Positions 60,304 through 64,000 of a stretch of DNA of 64,000 bases are shown piece by piece. This DNA is from Buxus sempervirens (taxonomy: Eukaryota; Streptophyta; Magnoliopsida; Buxales; Buxaceae). The notes under the pieces are model-generated. The model ran no database searches. It was not told where the DNA came from and worked only from the letters and a program-made list of their open reading frames with translations. Numbering within the stretch: the stretch's first letter is position 1; each line of letters starts with the position of its first letter. A program made the position numbers and the translations under genes. The DNA lies in NCBI GenBank assembly GCA_947561395.2, contig OX387184.1, forward strand, positions 29,378,766 through 29,442,765. Direction: 5' to 3'.

Positions 60304-62056
60304 TTGAGTTTAAGCAGTAGGGAACTATGAGAGTTTTGGGAAGGAGAGCGAAGCCCTCTATGGTAAGGTATAGGGGCATCTTTGAGATTTCAAAAATACT
60401 TTGTTTAGATTGAAAATAGTAGAATTTTTTGTCCACACAGTCCATGTAGGCATATATTTGAACCACTTAAATTTTCAGTATTTTCTTCTTCTCGATTTTA
60501 ATGTTCATGTTGCATAATTCACAACACCTTACTTCTCCCATCTGGACTCAACCCCCGTAAATATGGATTTGGGAAAAACATCTTTTAGTTAACCCGTTCA
60601 GTTGCCTTAGTTATTCCAAAACTCTTTTTTTTTGGTGAAGTATTCCAAAATACTCGCAATTGGGTTTCTTATAGATTTTTTATATTAACAAATCCGACAA
60701 CTTATAGAAGTATAAAGGTTTGATTTACTGGCGACGGAGCTAATCAATGGCCTTGTATGGAAATATAAAATACAACGAAAAAGTTATAAGTAGTTGGAGG
60801 CAACACTATATTTTTTGATACACATAACATCGAATATTTAGGTTGCAAGGAGTCTAGGTTTCGGATTCACATTATAACTCTGGATTCTCAAAATCAAAAT
60901 TCTTACTGATTTTTAAATTCCGAAATGCCTGTTGGGTACGTTTGATACCCACATATACGATGTACAAATGCACATATACACCTACACATGTTTTTTCTAG
61001 GGATTTAGTGTTTTGGCATTGTACATGTTTTGTTACACTTGAACTTCTGAACCTTCAAAACTTAGAAAGTACCTTAACATTTATTTGACAATGACATTTT
61101 TTAAGAACCCCTTAAAAAATTGGATTTTGTTCATAAACTGGACAATTTAATTTTTATTCTTTTGGAATTTGGATCTGGAATCAGTTTTAGTGGATTCAAA
61201 TTGGGAGTATTAAGCCCTTATTTACATATATAATATCTACACTATTATTTAAAAGAATCCTAAGGAATATTCTCAGGACTCTGATTGGTATTTTTATTTG
61301 GTCACGATAAGCCCTTCCAAAATCCTTAAAAATTAAAAACTCATATATCCAATATAAAACTACCTACTCAAATGACTCCTATCTTATCAAGTAACTACCT
61401 GATGTGCATATCCATAAAAAACCTCCTACTAAAGAGTCCAACATTAAATACTATGTACCTACTTGCAGTAGTGCAAGTGTCTCCCCTAGTTTTAAGTAAA
61501 TATCTCCCCAAGTTTTAAGTAAATGGAAGTATTTACTTAAATGATTTATTGGTAAATAAGTACTACCTATGAAAAGGAGGTTGAACCTATCTTTTTTCTT
61601 TTTTCACTTGATACCATTTTGAATCTATGGTTATGAATAGATGTATGCATAGTCATACTTTATTCAAGGTTTCACAATTATTTTTCATAACTGCATGCTA
61701 TGATGGTTCCACATATGTTGCCTAGTAACTGTATGTATGGTTGTAAGTAAAAGCTTTATAACTGTGTTTTATGTATGGTTATATAGTAGCAATTGGACAA
61801 ATTAGCATTCATAAGCGTAATATTTTCCATGTTTTCATACGTCGGTGCTTATTTTATCCTTGAATTCTAGGAGACTTGATTATATTTGAGATTTTTTTAG
61901 CATTTCCCTTTGTCAACTGAAATTTTTATCCCCTTGTACATATTCTATCCTTGAAATTGTCTTTAAATATTCTCAAAGAATAGAGGGGTATTAGAAATGA
62001 ATACTAAAATGCTACTAAAAAGGTGCAAAACCATGGAGATCATTAGATTGCCATGC
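60304..62056. other. Unassigned flanking DNA
   Basis: AT-rich, no open frame of note, no recognisable element ends or RNA gene. One perfect 9-bp inverted repeat (TTAAGTAAA/TTTACTTAA) lies at 61515-61540. This may be low-copy DNA next to the copia insertion or an old unrecognised repeat. Confidence 0.5.
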
Positions 62057-63316
62057 TGTAAAACCTTGGATTTTCCTAAGAATAAAATAAATAATTAAAT
62101 AATAAATTATGAAGGAAATACTAAGAAGGATAATGGTAGGAGAATTAAAAAGAGATATAAAGGTTAAAATAGGAATTTAAAGATGGAGGGTAATTTGGTC
62201 ATTTCAATTTGTTAAATTCATGAAAGGTTTATCACTAAATATTGTATTCTTGAGTTATTCAAGGTTTTGATTTGTGAGTTGTGTCTAGTGGGCAATGCTT
62301 AGTATGGATCCATAGCTTAGCTAGGAAGTGAAAGGGAATTGGCTGGTAAGTTATTCTTGTTTGGAACTCCCCAGTATGCGGTCCGTCATACTAGCAGGTG
62401 CGGGCGACGTAGGCAGCAATCCTTGACCGCTGCAGGTGCGGCCTGGTCATGAGTCGAGGCTGCTATCGGTAAACGGTTTTGTTTTATTTTTTAGGTTACC
62501 ATCGACATGCTTTAATGAGATGAGTATCGACTTTCACGAGCTTTATATTGGTCATGTTGGTAGGTTATTTGTGACTCGCACATGGGAGCTATGATTTGGC
62601 CGTGCTTGAGGATCACTTGTGACTTATACTTGCACTGGTATTAGACGTGTTTGTTGTGGGTCCATTAATCTTTGATCGGATTGGTATGGCCTCCGCGGAA
62701 GCGGTACCCATGATGGGATTTTATTTGGACTCTGGATTGTACTCGCCAACCCATGCGTGGGTGGTCCTCATTGATGGTTGACGGAGGAGATGGTAGTGAC
62801 TGTATGTGCGGGCTCCATCTATCATGTAAGTCGTGATGTGGTGAACTATGGGGGCAAGAATATTCTTATTAAGTGGTTTCAATTCACAAGTCCTATTGGT
62901 CACACGTGCTTGTTTTGGATTGGTGATTTGTTATTGTTGTATTATTGTATTATTGTGGTTTTGGTTTTATCGTTCACCTCATGACTAGTATTGTAAAATT
63001 ATGGACTGTTTTACATCATGTACCTTGCTACTTGTTGAGATTTATTCTCACTCCGGTTTCACCCCATTTTTCAGGTACTGTTGGCAAGGACGTCAAAGCT
63101 TGGGCTAATTGTAGATGGGTAGTCTATATAGTTGTAGGTGGTTCATGGAATTGAAATCATTGTATATCTTAATAAAGAGAATTTGAATTCAAGTTTCCGC
63201 ATTTACTCTGATTATAAAGTTAGAAAAAGTTTTAAATTATCCAAATTCTTTAGTTGCTTTGTTTGATTATCATAACACCTCGGGTTTGGGAATGGACCCA
63301 GAACCAAGGCGTTACA
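62057..63316 (+). mobile_element. E2: short Tekay-type solo LTR
   Basis: 1,260 bp, TGTAAAACCTTGG...AAGGCGTTACA, with the duplication catgc (62052-62056 and 63317-63321). Ends resemble E1. The text TTTTTCAGGTACTGTTGGCAA near the right end parallels E1's TTTTCAGATACTCCTGGAG. It is half the length of E1, so it is a different subfamily. Confidence 0.85.
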
Positions 63317-63321
63317 CATGC

Positions 63322-63594
63322 GTCTTACGCAAGAATGAAAAAAATATAGGAGTTGCTACCATCCATGGGGTCTTGGTGTAGATTGTCACCAAAGTGTGCA
63401 AAAAATCTCAAAAAATAAGCCAAATCAAGCTCAATTTATGCTCTACACCAGTTTTAAGATAAGTGGCTCAGGTTATGAGTGAAAGAAGGTGTTAGGCATC
63501 CCCACTCATCCACCAAAAGGTGTTTGCCAAGTTTCTCATCATTTTCAACTTACTTGCACATGAAATTAATAAACACAAATTAAGGTAAATTTAA
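63322..63594 (-). mobile_element. Tat-type LTR scrap
   Basis: GGCTCAGGTTATGAGTGAAA, GAAGGTGTTAGGCATCCCC and CTCATCCACCAAAAGG parallel 15470-15530 and 39480-39545 of the B LTRs, as does GGAGTTGCTACCATCC. E2 interrupts or abuts it at 63317. Confidence 0.6.
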
Positions 63595-64000
63595 GGGGAA
63601 ATTACACTCACCTCCCTTGAGTTATGATATAATTACACTTACCTCTCTTAGAGTTTATGAAATAACATTGTCCCCCTTGAGGTTTGTGTGTGGGTCACAA
63701 TGACACCCCTTCACTGGAGCTTCCATCAAAAAAAATAACAGCAGGTCATAAAAACAACTTAACTGGACAAGATTACCTCCATGCCCTTAAATAAAATGAC
63801 ATTACTGCCCTAGCATAGTAAAAACCATCGTTTTTACACTTTACTTTATTTCTAAAAGCCCTAATCTCATCCTCTTCTCCGGCAAATGGGGGTTTTTTCA
63901 TTGGAGTGGCAAAGCCGGAGCTTCACACAAGTCATCGGACTAGCAAAGCCGGAGCTTCACACATTTATCTTCTACTTTGTTCACTGGAGCTATTTCAGCT
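63595..64000. mobile_element. Possible Mutator-like element terminus, incomplete
   Basis: GGGGAAATTACACTCACCTC, then repeated TTACACTTACCTCTC- and CCCCCTTGAGGTTTGTG-like text. Long tracts of this kind are common as terminal inverted repeats of plant Mutator-like elements. The other end is outside the window. At 63915-63960 there is a 23-bp direct repeat beginning AAAGCCGGAGC. Assignment is tentative. Confidence 0.4.

Noticed and set aside
61515-61540. Hairpin TTAAGTAAA/TTTACTTAA as a miniature inverted-repeat element
   Set aside because: No target duplication or longer terminal repeats could be recognised around it.

Overview
This 64 kb window is heterochromatin-like plant DNA made almost entirely of LTR retrotransposons nested inside one another. 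I find no host protein-coding gene, rRNA or tRNA gene. The element families (Ty3/gypsy Tat/Ogre-type and Tekay chromovirus, Ty1/copia SIRE/Maximus-type, and a possible Mutator-like end) point to a flowering plant with a repeat-rich genome. The species cannot be told from the sequence. There is one assembly gap of 200 N (3629-3828).

The outermost element is a SIRE-like copia element on the + strand (41603-60303; its left part lies outside the window). A Tat-type element here called B (minus strand, 964-41602) sits in its 5' LTR, and a Tekay-type solo LTR, E1 (41915-50954), sits in its gag. E1 holds two further solo LTRs, C2 (42028-45036) and A3 (47157-50704). B holds a Tekay-like LTR end (1-963), the LTRs A0 (1088 to the gap) and A2 (4301-7613), and a Tekay-like solo LTR C1 (15215-37967). 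C1 holds A4 (35127-37486) and a solo B LTR, B1 (15276-32656). B1 holds A1 (15765-30831), A1 holds a complete Tekay element D (16871-29206), and D holds A5 (19338-22402). The deepest line is copia > B > C1 > B1 > A1 > D > A5. Eleven of these insertions show perfect 5-bp target-site duplications, which give the order of events directly. To the right of the copia element lie about 1.75 kb of unassigned DNA, a small Tekay-type solo LTR E2 (62057-63316), a Tat LTR scrap, and the start of a possible Mutator-like element.

Coding capacity is fossil. D is youngest and nearly whole (gag, protease, RT, RNase H, integrase, chromodomain), with LTRs about 1-1.5% different by hand count. The copia element has recognisable gag, pol and an env-like extra gene, all decayed. 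B has only a gag and about 7 kb of non-coding internal DNA, so it looks non-autonomous.

The most unusual signal is a set of hairpin arrays in unrelated families. In each array the central segment or spacing is conserved while the two arms of each hairpin change together: four units in each D LTR (17423-17540, 27549-27666), about 30 units in the B leader (12901-14521), four more at 15114-15214, and clusters directly upstream of the TATA box in A-type LTRs. The palindrome word differs between LTR subfamilies (TATCCGGC, CCCGTAC, AACCGCA) but its place beside the TATA box does not. This is the part of the window most worth testing as new biology, either as selected structure or as a by-product of template switching during reverse transcription.
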